From: Alphaproteobacteria bacterium | GTDB taxonomy: Bacteria > Pseudomonadota > Alphaproteobacteria > Acetobacterales > Acetobacteraceae | DNA length: 40,087 nt | Direction: 5' to 3' | NCBI GenBank assembly: GCA_016869735.1 | Contig: VGDL01000032.1 | Coordinates: 1 to 40,087, forward strand | Shown: in pieces, positions 23,562-32,223 of the stretch | Layout: each line of letters opens with the position of its first letter | Position numbering within the stretch: position 1 is the stretch's first letter | Position numbers and translations under genes: made by a program | Notes under the pieces: model-generated | Databases searched by the model: none | What the model saw: the letters and a program-made list of their open reading frames with translations, nothing else | What the model was told of the DNA's origin: nothing

Positions 23562-26480
23562 CTAAACCTGTTCGCCCAGAAGATGGCTTTGGAAATAGGC
23601 CTCCAGATGAAGCAGGGCGTCATCTGCTGCGGCCACGATATCTTCCAATATGGCGGCATGTTCCGGCCCTAGTGTCGCGCTGTCCCGAGGAAGATGTTGT
23701 TGTAATTCATTGATCCTGGCGCATAAGCCAAGCGCGCCTAGGGTCCGCGCGGCGCCAAGAAGCCGATGAGCATTCGCCGCGACCATGTCCCTGAGCAAGG
23801 TCCCCTCAGCCAATTCCTGCGTGAAGCCATCGCGGATGGCCCTGATTTCGACAAGGAATTCCCGCACCACCCCTGCCGCAGCGCCCTTCAATTCACCACG
23901 CAATGTTGCAAGGACGCCAAGATCAAGAATGGGGGAAGCAGAGCGTGCCGCAGGGGCTTCGGCGGTTTGTGGTTGGGATGGCTGAGCATCTGCCATGGTC
24001 GCGTCAGACAAACCCGCCAGCGCGGTGATAAGCGCGCTTCGGCTGAGCGGCTTGCCGATATGGCCATTCATGCCGGCCTGATGGGCGGCTTCAATCTGTT
24101 CGGGCATGACAGATGCTGTCAGCGCGAAAATAGGCAAATGGCCCTTTGGCGGGGGCATGGCACGAATGGCGCGCGCAGCTTCAAAGCCATCCATCTGGGG
24201 CATCTGCAAATCCATCAGCACAAGATCAAATTCGGCGTCCTGAACTTTCCTGATCGCATCCGCTCCGCTGGTGGCGAAGACCACATCATGGCCGATATTG
24301 GCAAGCAAGGCGCCGATGATATCGCGGTTCATTTTGACGTCGTCCACAACCAGAATCTTCAGACGTTGGCTTGGCGGTGCTGCTGGCCGATGGGTTGCTG
24401 CTTCCTCCGATTTTTTCGCCGGGGCGGCCACGATTTCAAGGGGTATTTCAAGCCAGAAAAGGGATCCTGTGCCGGGCTTGCTTTCGCAGCCAATCTCACC
24501 GCCCATCTGCTTGACCAGGCGCGAGGTGATGGCAAGACCAAGGCCGGTGCCCAGCACCTCGCTCTGCGACATTGGCGCGATCTGAACAAAATCCTGAAAC
24601 AGAAGGCGCTGATCTTCAGGTGAAATGCCAGGTCCGGTATCCTGAACTTCAATGCGCAGCCGATCCCCTTGCAGCTGCAAGGCGCGGAAGAAGATGCCGC
24701 CGCCGCCGGGGGTGAACTTCACGGCATTGGATAGCAGGTTCAGAATGATTTGCTTGAGCCGGGTTGGGTCCCCCATGACATAGGCGGGCAAACGCGGATC
24801 GAAATTCAGCGTGAGTTCCAGCCTTTTGCGCGTGATGTCGGGGGACATGATCGCCGAACAGCTTTGCATGATGTCTTGCAGGCGAAAAACGCGCGCGGTG
24901 AATTCCATGCGACCGGATTCGATCTTTGAAAGATCAAGCAGCCCATTTACGAGTTCGAGCAAATGCTTGCCCGCACCATGAAGGTTCTGCACCTTATCGA
25001 GCTGATCGCCTGCAAGGCGCTGGTCTTCCAGCAAAAGCTCCGCAAAGCCCAGAATGCTATTCAGCGGTGTGCGCAATTCATGCGACATGCGCGCCAGGAA
25101 CTGGCTTTTTGCCTCACCCGCTGCACGCGCCGCGTCGCGCGCACTCGCCAATTCCTGCATGGCGCGCTTGAGCGGCGTGATATCCGTTCTGATGCCGACC
25201 ACCCCGCCATCAGGGGTGCGCCGTTCGGTAATCAGAACCCAGCGGCCATCAGGCAGTAATCTTTCCATGGGCGCGAAATTGCCGCGATGGAAGGCCTTGC
25301 TGTCGGTGACGAATTTCTCAATATCGCCCTGGGCCTGAGGATATTGGCCGCGCAGCGCGCCTTCGCGCATGATGTCATCAAACAGCGCGCCGGGCACGAT
25401 GAAGGGGGCGCTGATTTTGTAGAAATCCTTGTAGCGACTATTGCAGGCAATGAGCCGGTCATCGGGATCGAACATCACGAAACCATCGGACATGGATTCA
25501 AGCGCGTTTTCCAGCGTGCGCCTTGCCCCCGCACGCTCATTCTCCACGCGTTCCCTTTGGCGCAGGCCGACAATAAGCGCGCCAGCGACCAGCAGAATCA
25601 TCAGCCCAAGCGCGCCAGAAACAAAAAAGGCGCGCTTACGGTCGGAATACCAAGTCTCAAGCGCCGCATCTACTTGCAGCGTCACAGCAACATAAAGCGC
25701 GGGATAAAGCGAAGGGCGGACAACAGCAAAGACGGCTTCATCCGAAAAACGGCTTTTCACCTCAAGGTTGGTTTCATTACTGCGTAGATTGGCGGCGGTT
25801 GGGGTCAGTTTCCTGCCGATGCGGGTTTCGTCATGCGGGACGGATGCCAGAAGCGTGCCATCTTCCCGTTCCAGCGTAACGCGCAAGCCTCGGCTTTCGC
25901 CCGCGCCTGAGAGAATATTCTGCACAACCGGGATGGGCACTTCGGCAACCGCCATGACCGGCCCCAGGCTTGGCAGCACGATATTGCGCGCAAAGAACAG
26001 GGTCCATTCACCCGTATTGCCGTTCAGCACCGGACCGCCGATGGCAACACTGACACCACGCGCAGCCACTTCGGAAAAGGCATAAGGTCCAGGCAAGGGA
26101 AGCCGGCGCCGGCGCGAAACCGGCAAGGCAGTCGCAACCGGCAAACCATCAGCGCCAATCAGCAGAATATCGCGATAGGTGAAGTTCTGATTGTTCAATT
26201 CACGCAGCACACGATTGACCTGCGCCATTTCAAGCCGGCCATCACGCTGGAAGGGCGCCAGCACTGCCGGAAGCCCCGCCAGCATCGCATCAACCTGCAC
26301 GAAGGACCGGTTGATGGCAGCTTCCGTTGATCGGCTTATTTTGTTGAGGGAATCGAAGGCTGCAACGATTTGCGCCTGTTTCGCACGATTCACCATCAGC
26401 GCGGTTGCCACCACCTGCGCGATCAAAAGACCGAGGGAGGCAATCAGTACCGCGTGACGAAAAAAGCGCGTGGAAAACAT
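23562..26480 (-). CDS. Membrane hybrid histidine kinase with PAS, receiver and HPt domains
   Basis: A 972-residue multidomain sensor. A membrane helix lies at residues 9-31, a periplasmic dCache-like sensing region at about 32-283, and a second helix at 284-305. Then come PAS (about 320-440), HisKA with phospho-His H467 in ARMSHELRTPLN, HATPase (N-box NLLSNAVKFT, G1 DTGPG, G2 GTGLGLAI), a receiver domain (708-825) with D757 in VLMDLQMPQMDG, and a C-terminal HPt domain with H905 in NAHRLLGA. The full phosphorelay is intact, but no output response regulator lies beside it, so the HPt must hand phosphate to a regulator elsewhere. The DctP-type receptor gene ends 4 bp upstream, suggesting co-expression and perhaps joint sensing. 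Confidence 0.94.
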   Translation of the reverse strand: MFSTRFFRHAVLIASLGLLIAQVVATALMVNRAKQAQIVAAFDSLNKISRSTEAAINRSFVQVDAMLAGLPAVLAPFQRDGRLEMAQVNRVLRELNNQNFTYRDILLIGADGLPVATALPVSRRRRLPLPGPYAFSEVAARGVSVAIGGPVLNGNTGEWTLFFARNIVLPSLGPVMAVAEVPIPVVQNILSGAGESRGLRVTLEREDGTLLASVPHDETRIGRKLTPTAANLRSNETNLEVKSRFSDEAVFAVVRPSLYPALYVAVTLQVDAALETWYSDRKRAFFVSGALGLMILLVAGALIVGLRQRERVENERAGARRTLENALESMSDGFVMFDPDDRLIACNSRYKDFYKISAPFIVPGALFDDIMREGALRGQYPQAQGDIEKFVTDSKAFHRGNFAPMERLLPDGRWVLITERRTPDGGVVGIRTDITPLKRAMQELASARDAARAAGEAKSQFLARMSHELRTPLNSILGFAELLLEDQRLAGDQLDKVQNLHGAGKHLLELVNGLLDLSKIESGRMEFTARVFRLQDIMQSCSAIMSPDITRKRLELTLNFDPRLPAYVMGDPTRLKQIILNLLSNAVKFTPGGGGIFFRALQLQGDRLRIEVQDTGPGISPEDQRLLFQDFVQIAPMSQSEVLGTGLGLAITSRLVKQMGGEIGCESKPGTGSLFWLEIPLEIVAAPAKKSEEAATHRPAAPPSQRLKILVVDDVKMNRDIIGALLANIGHDVVFATSGADAIRKVQDAEFDLVLMDLQMPQMDGFEAARAIRAMPPPKGHLPIFALTASVMPEQIEAAHQAGMNGHIGKPLSRSALITALAGLSDATMADAQPSQPQTAEAPAARSASPILDLGVLATLRGELKGAAAGVVREFLVEIRAIRDGFTQELAEGTLLRDMVAANAHRLLGAARTLGALGLCARINELQQHLPRDSATLGPEHAAILEDIVAAADDALLHLEAYFQSHLLGEQV

Positions 26481-26484
26481 GCCG

Positions 26485-27639
26485 TTATTCCGGACGGGCT
26501 CCGATACCCACTATGGGGGCGAGGGTCTTGTTCCAGGCGTCAACGCAATCGGTCCCGCAACGGCGGACCCATCCAGGCAAGACAGTTTCGGTCAGCAATT
26601 GGCGGCGCCTTTGCTGGTCCGCTTCCGAAACCGGGACCACCACCATGTTGCCACGACGTCCGTGCTGGCAATTCGGCTGACCGGAATTGCAGGCAAGGCC
26701 CTGGCCCGTTTCCCGATCAGTCGCATCCCAGATATCGGCTTCAAGCTTGGCGACTTCCTGGCGAAGCGTATCGCGCGCCCATTCGGGAAGCGATCTCCAG
26801 GTGCCAAGATTGGCGCCGAAGATTGAAAGCCCCCAGGTGATCGCCATGCTGTGCACATGCGATGTTACCTCATGCAGGCCGATGTCATTTCCGGAAAGGG
26901 TGCCGGTGACCGCGCATTCAACCACGCCTGATTTGATCGCAGAAACGATCTCGGCAAAGGGGATCAGGACCGGTGTCGCCCCAAGCGCCTTGAACATTTC
27001 CGATTGCCCGACCGAGGAGGTGCGGATGCGCCTGCCCGCCAGATCCGACAAGGATGAGAATGGCCGACGGCAAAAAACCACCTGCGCCGGGTAGGTGTAA
27101 ACGCCAAGCAATTCGACTTCGTAGCGTTCGCGCAGCGTTTCAGCGAGATGCCCGCGAAACGCTGCGACCGAACGTTGCAAGGCGCCAATATCGGGGTTCA
27201 CCGCCGGAAGATCGATTGCTTTGATTTCCGGTTCTTCGGTACTCACCACCGCCAGCAAGGCGGTGCCAAAGGAAACGACCCCAAGCCGTAGTAGGGATAG
27301 CATTTCCTGACCGCGGATACCGCTGCGGTCAAAGGGCGCAATTTCCGCAGTAATGCGCCCATTGGTGGCACTTGCGATGCGCTCCCGCCAGAAGGGCTGT
27401 TCGTAGCGCAAATACGGGCTGACATCGGCAAGGCCACCAACGACCCGCAGGCGTATCGGTTCTTCCGCCTTTGCAGGGGCGCCGCCCATCACGGCGGCAC
27501 CGGCCAGCAAGCCTGCCAAAAGCGCGAAGACGCGCCGCCCTTTCGCGGCAGCTTCAAGTGCCAATCCGGGGTGACGCGACACGGCGATTGACCGTAGAAG
27601 TGCCGAAATCCGAGGAATTTTCAGGAGAAGCGTCTTCAT
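26485..27639 (-). CDS. TRAP-type (DctP family) periplasmic solute receptor
   Basis: A 384-residue protein. The hydrophobic signal segment (about residues 36-57, RRVFALLAGLLAGAAVMGGAPAKA) is unusually far from the ATG, so the true start may be later, for example a TTG near codon 27. Family features: 'FWRERIASATNGRITAEIAPF', 'GVYTYPAQVVFCRRPFSSLSDLAGRRIRTSSVGQSEMFKALGATPV' and 'EIVSAIKSGVVECAVTG'. A C-terminal pair CNSGQPNC and another near CGTDC may form disulfides. No DctQ or DctM permease is nearby; instead the gene sits 4 bp upstream of a hybrid histidine kinase. It could feed a remote permease or act as a sensing co-receptor. Confidence 0.87.
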   Translation of the reverse strand: MKTLLLKIPRISALLRSIAVSRHPGLALEAAAKGRRVFALLAGLLAGAAVMGGAPAKAEEPIRLRVVGGLADVSPYLRYEQPFWRERIASATNGRITAEIAPFDRSGIRGQEMLSLLRLGVVSFGTALLAVVSTEEPEIKAIDLPAVNPDIGALQRSVAAFRGHLAETLRERYEVELLGVYTYPAQVVFCRRPFSSLSDLAGRRIRTSSVGQSEMFKALGATPVLIPFAEIVSAIKSGVVECAVTGTLSGNDIGLHEVTSHVHSMAITWGLSIFGANLGTWRSLPEWARDTLRQEVAKLEADIWDATDRETGQGLACNSGQPNCQHGRRGNMVVVPVSEADQQRRRQLLTETVLPGWVRRCGTDCVDAWNKTLAPIVGIGARPE

Positions 27640-27647
27640 GGGTGCCC

Positions 27648-27653
27648 ATTATA
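27648..27653 (-). promoter_or_regulatory. Perfect TATAAT -10 hexamer just before the DctP gene
   Basis: On the minus strand TATAAT is followed by only eight bases and then the ATG of the 27639 start. A clear -35 is not visible at 16-18 bp. No Shine-Dalgarno lies before that ATG. If the promoter is real, the transcript would begin at or next to the ATG, giving a leaderless mRNA, or the true start is further inside the gene. Confidence 0.35.
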
Positions 27654-27869
27654 GGCAGGTTTCCCCGGTGGCGCGACTTATTTTTCCAAAGGCACGGATA
27701 GGTTGTGATGGGCAAAATCCAGCATCAGACAGCATCCAGCGATTTTGGCGCCTTCCAAATTGATGGCGATGCCAAGGGCCAAAGCGTGTCCGGAAACAAA
27801 AAAGGGCTTTGCTTGACTATCCATGCAGCGCGCCACCAATTTGCAATCGGTAAAACCCGTATTCACATA

Positions 27870-28244
27870 ATGGCGAAAGACATGACCAAGGATCGCTTTG
27901 TCTATACCCTTGTTCGCGAGGGCGATTGGCGCGCGGCAGAGGCGTTGGGTTTTTACCAAGGCAGCGCGGATGATCGGCGCGATGGGTTCCTGCATTTTTC
28001 GGCGGCCGAACAATTGCGTACCAGCGCGGCCAAGCATCGCGCTGGGGTTGCCGATCTGTTGATGGTGGAAGTGGCGGCGGACGCACTTGGGGAAGCACTG
28101 AAATGGGAAGCCGCCAGTGGTGGCTCTCGCCCCGGGCTGTTTCCGCATCTTTACGGTGTCCTGCACGTCTCAGCGGTGCGGCGCGTTGTGGCGCTGCCGC
28201 TTGGCGCGGATGGGGCGCACCAATTCCCAGCCGAAATTCCCTGA
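27870..28244 (+). CDS. DUF952 family protein
   Basis: About 124 residues when started at the ATG of 27870 (27882 is also possible). It has the DUF952 pattern: 'RFVYTLVREGDWRAAEALGFYQGSADDRRDGFLHFSAAEQL', 'RTSAAKHRAGVADLLMVEV', 'ALKWEAASGGSRPGLFPHLYG' and 'RRVVALPLGADGAHQFP'. The longer frame from 27705 has no ribosome site and poor codon content, so it is not the start. The function of the family is not established; it resembles a small ADP-ribosyl-transfer-like fold in some descriptions, which I cannot confirm. It converges with the DMT transporter gene, 11 bp away. Confidence 0.83.
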   Translation: MAKDMTKDRFVYTLVREGDWRAAEALGFYQGSADDRRDGFLHFSAAEQLRTSAAKHRAGVADLLMVEVAADALGEALKWEAASGGSRPGLFPHLYGVLHVSAVRRVVALPLGADGAHQFPAEIP

Positions 28245-28255
28245 CGTGCTGGTCT

Positions 28256-29134
28256 TTAATGCTGATCGGTGCGTGCGGCGCGTTCGCTCATTAAACAGGC
28301 AAAGACAACGATTGCCGCGCCGGCCAGGGTCCAGCCGCCTGGCCATAGCTGCCAGATGGCGGCATCCAGGATCAGCGCGAAGACCAGGGCCGTGAATTCC
28401 AGCGGCGCCAGCCTAACCGCGCGGTCAATGCTGAAGGCGATTGCCAGGGCCAGGGTTGCCCCACCGGCAAAAAGCCCATTGGCGATCAGTGTCATCCAAT
28501 CAAGCGCATTGGGTGCCACCCATTCGGCGACTGCAAAGGGAAGTATCGCCAGGAATAGCGGGCCAGAAGACCAAAAGATCAGGCGCGCCGCATTTTGTTC
28601 CGCGCGCAGCATGCGGCTCAGGGTCAAAAACCCAGCATAGGTCATGGTGCCAAGGAAGGCCCAGCCATAGGCATGCCAAGGGATCTCTGCCGCAGTCTCG
28701 GTCAGGGCAAGGGCCGGAAACATCGCGACCATGACCCCAAGAAAACCGACCGCAGACCAAAACCAAACCGCAACGCCATTTCTTTCGCCCAGCACAAAGG
28801 CGGCCAGCAGCAGCGTGAAAAAGGGGGCGGTGAAATAAACCAGATAGCCTTCCGCCAGCGGAATATCGCGAAAGGCCAGAAAGAAACCATAGGCAGAACC
28901 GGCCATGCACAGCGCGCGCAGCAGGTGCAGCCAAGGATGCGCGGTATGGATCGGCCCGCCCGCGCCGCGCCACACAAGCCGCATCACGCCAAGCAGCAGA
29001 AGCAAGGTCCCATAGCGGATGATCAACACCTGATCAGCGCCATAGCGTCCAGCCAGCAGCTTCGAATTGGCATCGAGCAGCGCAAAAAGCGCCATGGCCA
29101 CCACCAATAGCAGCGGCCCCTTGAAGCGTGTCAT
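28256..29134 (-). CDS. DMT superfamily (EamA) transporter
   Basis: A 292-residue protein when started at the ATG of 29134, which begins MTRFKGPLLLVVAMALFALLDANSK; an upstream in-frame start at 29194 adds a Pro/Gly-rich tail unlikely to be translated. Ten hydrophobic helices form two EamA repeats; the first has 'YGADQVLIIRYG', 'LRALCMAGSAYGFFLAF' and 'VYFTAPFFTLLLAAFVLGER', the second 'EFTALVFALILDAAIW'. The S-adenosylmethionine/RhaT-like DMT group exports or imports small metabolites. The substrate is not predictable. It converges with the DUF952 gene. Confidence 0.88.
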   Translation of the reverse strand: MTRFKGPLLLVVAMALFALLDANSKLLAGRYGADQVLIIRYGTLLLLLGVMRLVWRGAGGPIHTAHPWLHLLRALCMAGSAYGFFLAFRDIPLAEGYLVYFTAPFFTLLLAAFVLGERNGVAVWFWSAVGFLGVMVAMFPALALTETAAEIPWHAYGWAFLGTMTYAGFLTLSRMLRAEQNAARLIFWSSGPLFLAILPFAVAEWVAPNALDWMTLIANGLFAGGATLALAIAFSIDRAVRLAPLEFTALVFALILDAAIWQLWPGGWTLAGAAIVVFACLMSERAARTDQH

Positions 29135-29572
29135 GTGATCCCGGACTGGCGATGTGTTCGCGGGCTTTGTCCCCCCGCCATCTGGGGGCGTCAAGCGTCG
29201 TCATGCGCGTGACCTGAAAGGGCAATGGCTTTGCAGCACCTGGCGATCTGTCACCAAGCCGCCATCCGGCCCGTATCGCCCCGGGATCGTCGCAGTGATC
29301 GGTTTGCCCTTGCCAGGCTTTCTGGTCTTGATGACTGAATTCGCCTAGCCTGATCGCCTGCGGAAAGGCACCCAGCGCCGCAAAAGGGAGTGGATCACGG
29401 ATGCTGTATCTGGCGCATGTGCCAATCCTGGCGGTAGCGGGCATCGCGGGCGCTGAGGCCGGCAGCCGCGCCACTTATTCGCCCAAGTGAAAAATTTGCG
29501 CATCACCGCCTCCGCAAAGGCCTGGCCCATTCACCGGATAATCCAAGCCGCGCGCGTATTTGCGTGGCTTTC
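29135..29572. other. 438-bp gap between the DMT and MFS genes
   Basis: No convincing longer coding frame is seen on either strand; the frames that exist are shadows or have no ribosome site. It must contain the divergent promoters of the two transporters, but I could not pick out confident -35/-10 pairs. One small ORF with a good ribosome site is listed separately at 29401. The sequence may be remnant DNA from an older gene. Confidence 0.4.
29401..29490 (+). CDS. Possible 29-residue small protein (doubtful)
   Basis: ATG at 29401 is preceded by GGGAG at a distance of roughly a dozen bases (slightly long). The frame runs 29 codons to TGA at 29490. The peptide begins MLYLAHVPILAVAGIAGA and could form one membrane helix before a polar tail (SRATYSPK). 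No neighbour suggests a role. It may equally be a gene fragment or chance. Confidence 0.2.
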   Translation: MLYLAHVPILAVAGIAGAEAGSRATYSPK

Positions 29573-30727
29573 ATGGCGCGCAGCCTTGCCGCGATGAAAG
29601 CCTTAACCCTCATTGCGCTTTCCGGCACGGCGGCAACCTGCACCGGGATTGGGCTGGCGCGTTTTTCCTATGTGCCGCTGTTTCCGGCGATGGTGGCGGC
29701 CGGTTGGGTGGATGGCGCGGAAGCCGGCTTGCTCGGTGCGCTCAACCTCAGTGGCTATTTGATTGGTGTGGGTGGCGTGCGGGCTTTGGCGCAGCGGGTT
29801 TCCGTGCCGCGCGCCTTGGATATGGGCATGGCCATGGCGATGTTGGCCTTTGCCGCCTGTGCCTGGCATGGCGGCCTGGCTTGGCTTGGGTTTTGGCGCT
29901 GCCTTGCGGGTATTTCGGGCGGCATGTTGATGGGGCTCGCCGGGCCTTCGGTGCAGGCGGTCACGCCACCGGAAGGGCGCGGGCGCGCGGGCGGCTTGGT
30001 GCTGTTTGGCGTGGGGGGCGGCATTACGCTTGGCGCGCTCCTGGTGCCGCTTTTGCTGCAAGGTGGCGTTTCCCTGGCGTGGCTTGGGCTGGCCTTGGTC
30101 ACTTTGGTTCTTTGGCTGCTGATGCGCCCCTTTTGGCCGCGCCCGCCAGCAGCAGAAACCGCCCCGGAAGGCCGCGCCCCACCGGCGTTTGGCATTACCA
30201 TGGCCTATGCGATTTCAGGCGCGGGGCTGGTGCCGCCCATGCTTTACTTGTCAGACCTGGCAGCGCGGGGCAGGGGGCTTGGCGTGGAGATGGGGGCTGG
30301 CATGTGGGTGCTCTTTGGCCTCGGCTGCATCGCTGGCGCTGTGCTGGGCGGGCGCGCGGTGGACCGCTGGGGCGGGCGCTTGGCCATTATGGTCTGGATG
30401 GTGATTCAAAGCATCGCGCTTGGCCTGGCCTTGCCTGAGGAGCTTTGGGTGCTGGTGCCGCTTGGCTTGGTTTCGGGCTTGGCCGCGCTTGGCATTACCA
30501 CCGTGGCATTGTCGGCGGCGCGTGAACGTGCCGGCGCCTTGGCGGGGGTGATCTGGGTGCGCGTGACCGCTGGGTTTGCGGTGGCGCAGGCCTTGTCAGG
30601 CTTTGCGCTGGCGGCGCTTTTTCGCGCGACGGATGAAAGCCACGCCGCGGTATTTGCGGCGGGGCTTGCACTGTCACTTACAGGTTTGGTTGTTGCCTGG
30701 GCTGATTGGCGCTGGCGCTGGAATTGA
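29573..30727 (+). CDS. MFS transporter, YbfB/YjiJ family
   Basis: About 384 residues with twelve predicted helices. The opening 'TGIGLARFSYVPLFPAMV', 'GALNLSGYLIGV' and 'RCLAGISGGMLMGLAGPSVQA' match the YbfB/YjiJ branch of the major facilitator superfamily. The second half has 'DRWGGRLAIMVWMV'. Starts at GTG 29564, ATG 29573 and ATG 29594 are all in frame; none has a good ribosome site, so the first ATG is a compromise. The gene converges with the D-aminoacylase gene only 4 bp away. The substrate is unknown. Confidence 0.87.
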   Translation: MARSLAAMKALTLIALSGTAATCTGIGLARFSYVPLFPAMVAAGWVDGAEAGLLGALNLSGYLIGVGGVRALAQRVSVPRALDMGMAMAMLAFAACAWHGGLAWLGFWRCLAGISGGMLMGLAGPSVQAVTPPEGRGRAGGLVLFGVGGGITLGALLVPLLLQGGVSLAWLGLALVTLVLWLLMRPFWPRPPAAETAPEGRAPPAFGITMAYAISGAGLVPPMLYLSDLAARGRGLGVEMGAGMWVLFGLGCIAGAVLGGRAVDRWGGRLAIMVWMVIQSIALGLALPEELWVLVPLGLVSGLAALGITTVALSAARERAGALAGVIWVRVTAGFAVAQALSGFALAALFRATDESHAAVFAAGLALSLTGLVVAWADWRWRWN

Positions 30728-30731
30728 CAAA

Positions 30732-32186
30732 CTACGCCCGCCCGCGCGTGACCAAGCGGCCCGGCTTTTCCCCTGTCGCGCCCTTGCCGGCGACAAAGGT
30801 TGAGATGCCATTGGCCCAAACCTCCTCGATCCCGGCACTTTCCTGTTTCGGGTTTTCGAAAGTGGCGCGGTCAATCACCGTATCGGGGTCGAATATCACC
30901 AAATCTGCATAGGCGCCTTCGCGAATGACGCCGCGATCCACCATGCCGAATACAGCCGCAGGGCGACCGGTCATTTTATGCACGGCGGTCTCAAGGCTGA
31001 ACAGGCGCAATTCGCGCGCATAAAGGCCAAGCACGCGCGGGAAAGTGCCCCAAAGCCGCGGATGGGGATGCGCATCATGCGGAATGCCGTCCGACCCGAT
31101 CACTGACATGGGATGCGCCATGATGCGGCGCACATCCGCTTCATCCATCTGGAAGGTGATTTGCCCCGCCGGCAGCAGACGCTCGGCGGCCATGCGAATA
31201 TCCGTATTCCAGCCGCGCGCGATGTCGGACAAATACTTGCCGGCCATCTCAGGATGCGGGATGGACCAGGTGATCATCACCTTCACATCATCGCGCAGCC
31301 GATCCGGCATCAGCACGGTCGACCCCGCCGGATAGGGATAGACGTCAAAACAGACTTCCTGGCTTTGCGCATAAGCATCAATCAGCGCCAGTGTCTGCGT
31401 GGAACGCCCATAATTTTCCGGCATCGAGCATTTGTGGTGGCTGATCCAAACCGGACAGCCGACACGATCACCGATCTTCAAGGTTTCCTCGATGGAAGCG
31501 CAAACACGATCCGCCTCATCGCGCATATGCGTCACATAAATGCCGCCATAGGCGCGGAGTGGCTCGGCCACGGCGATCACTTCCTCGGTCGTGGCGTGCA
31601 TGTTCAGCGGATAGTAGAGCCCTGTCGAAAAGCCCGAAGCACCTTCGGCCAAGGATTGCTTCACGCGCAGCCGCATGCGTTCAATCTCGCCGTCATTGGC
31701 AACGCGCATCACATCGCCATCCATGGCTTCAACGCGCATGGTCTGATGGCCGACCAGCGCATAGGTATTGACCTCTGAGCCCTGTTTTTTCAGCTCATGC
31801 GCGTAATCGCCGAAACTATCAAAGCGCCACCAGCCATCTTCGCCGATCAGGTCCAGCGGCGGCGGCGGGCGCTTGGAAAAACGCGCGGGGGATAGGCTGA
31901 CCCCGCAATTGCCGACAACAACGGTAGTGACCCCCTGGCTGATCTTGCAGGTCATGCAGGCGGGGCCACACAGCACGGCGCGGTCATCATGCGTGTGGCT
32001 GTCAATGAAGCCGGGCGCCACGGCCTTGCCGCCCGCCATTACTTCGCGGTCCGCGCTCGCGCCGCCCAGATCGCCAAGCGCCACAATGCGGTCGCCGGAG
32101 ACACCAATATCACCGCGCCGGCTTGACGCGCCGGTGCCGTCAATGATGGTCGCATCGCGAATGATCAAATCGCAGCGGAGAGCCAT
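30732..32186 (-). CDS. N-acyl-D-amino-acid deacylase (D-aminoacylase), amidohydrolase superfamily
   Basis: A 484-residue cytosolic enzyme. It opens with the beta-sandwich 'DLIIRDATIIDGTGASSRRGDIGVSGDRIVALGDL', then the metal site FIDSHTHDD, the cysteine in VVVGNCGVS (a zinc ligand in characterised D-aminoacylases), the WISHHKCSM and YVTHMRDE histidines, and the aspartate in MSVIGSDGIPHDAHPHPRLWGTF. It closes with 'GYADLVIFDPDTVIDRATFENP'. It hydrolyses N-acyl-D-amino acids, or possibly a related cyclic amide, to the D-amino acid. The ATG has AGGA seven bases upstream. It lies in the same orientation as the unknown gene at 32224-34131, which is upstream of it. Confidence 0.93.
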   Translation of the reverse strand: MALRCDLIIRDATIIDGTGASSRRGDIGVSGDRIVALGDLGGASADREVMAGGKAVAPGFIDSHTHDDRAVLCGPACMTCKISQGVTTVVVGNCGVSLSPARFSKRPPPPLDLIGEDGWWRFDSFGDYAHELKKQGSEVNTYALVGHQTMRVEAMDGDVMRVANDGEIERMRLRVKQSLAEGASGFSTGLYYPLNMHATTEEVIAVAEPLRAYGGIYVTHMRDEADRVCASIEETLKIGDRVGCPVWISHHKCSMPENYGRSTQTLALIDAYAQSQEVCFDVYPYPAGSTVLMPDRLRDDVKVMITWSIPHPEMAGKYLSDIARGWNTDIRMAAERLLPAGQITFQMDEADVRRIMAHPMSVIGSDGIPHDAHPHPRLWGTFPRVLGLYARELRLFSLETAVHKMTGRPAAVFGMVDRGVIREGAYADLVIFDPDTVIDRATFENPKQESAGIEEVWANGISTFVAGKGATGEKPGRLVTRGRA

Positions 32187-32223
32187 GGGAATATCCTGAA
32201 AGGGTAAGTTGCCGATGAAGCGA

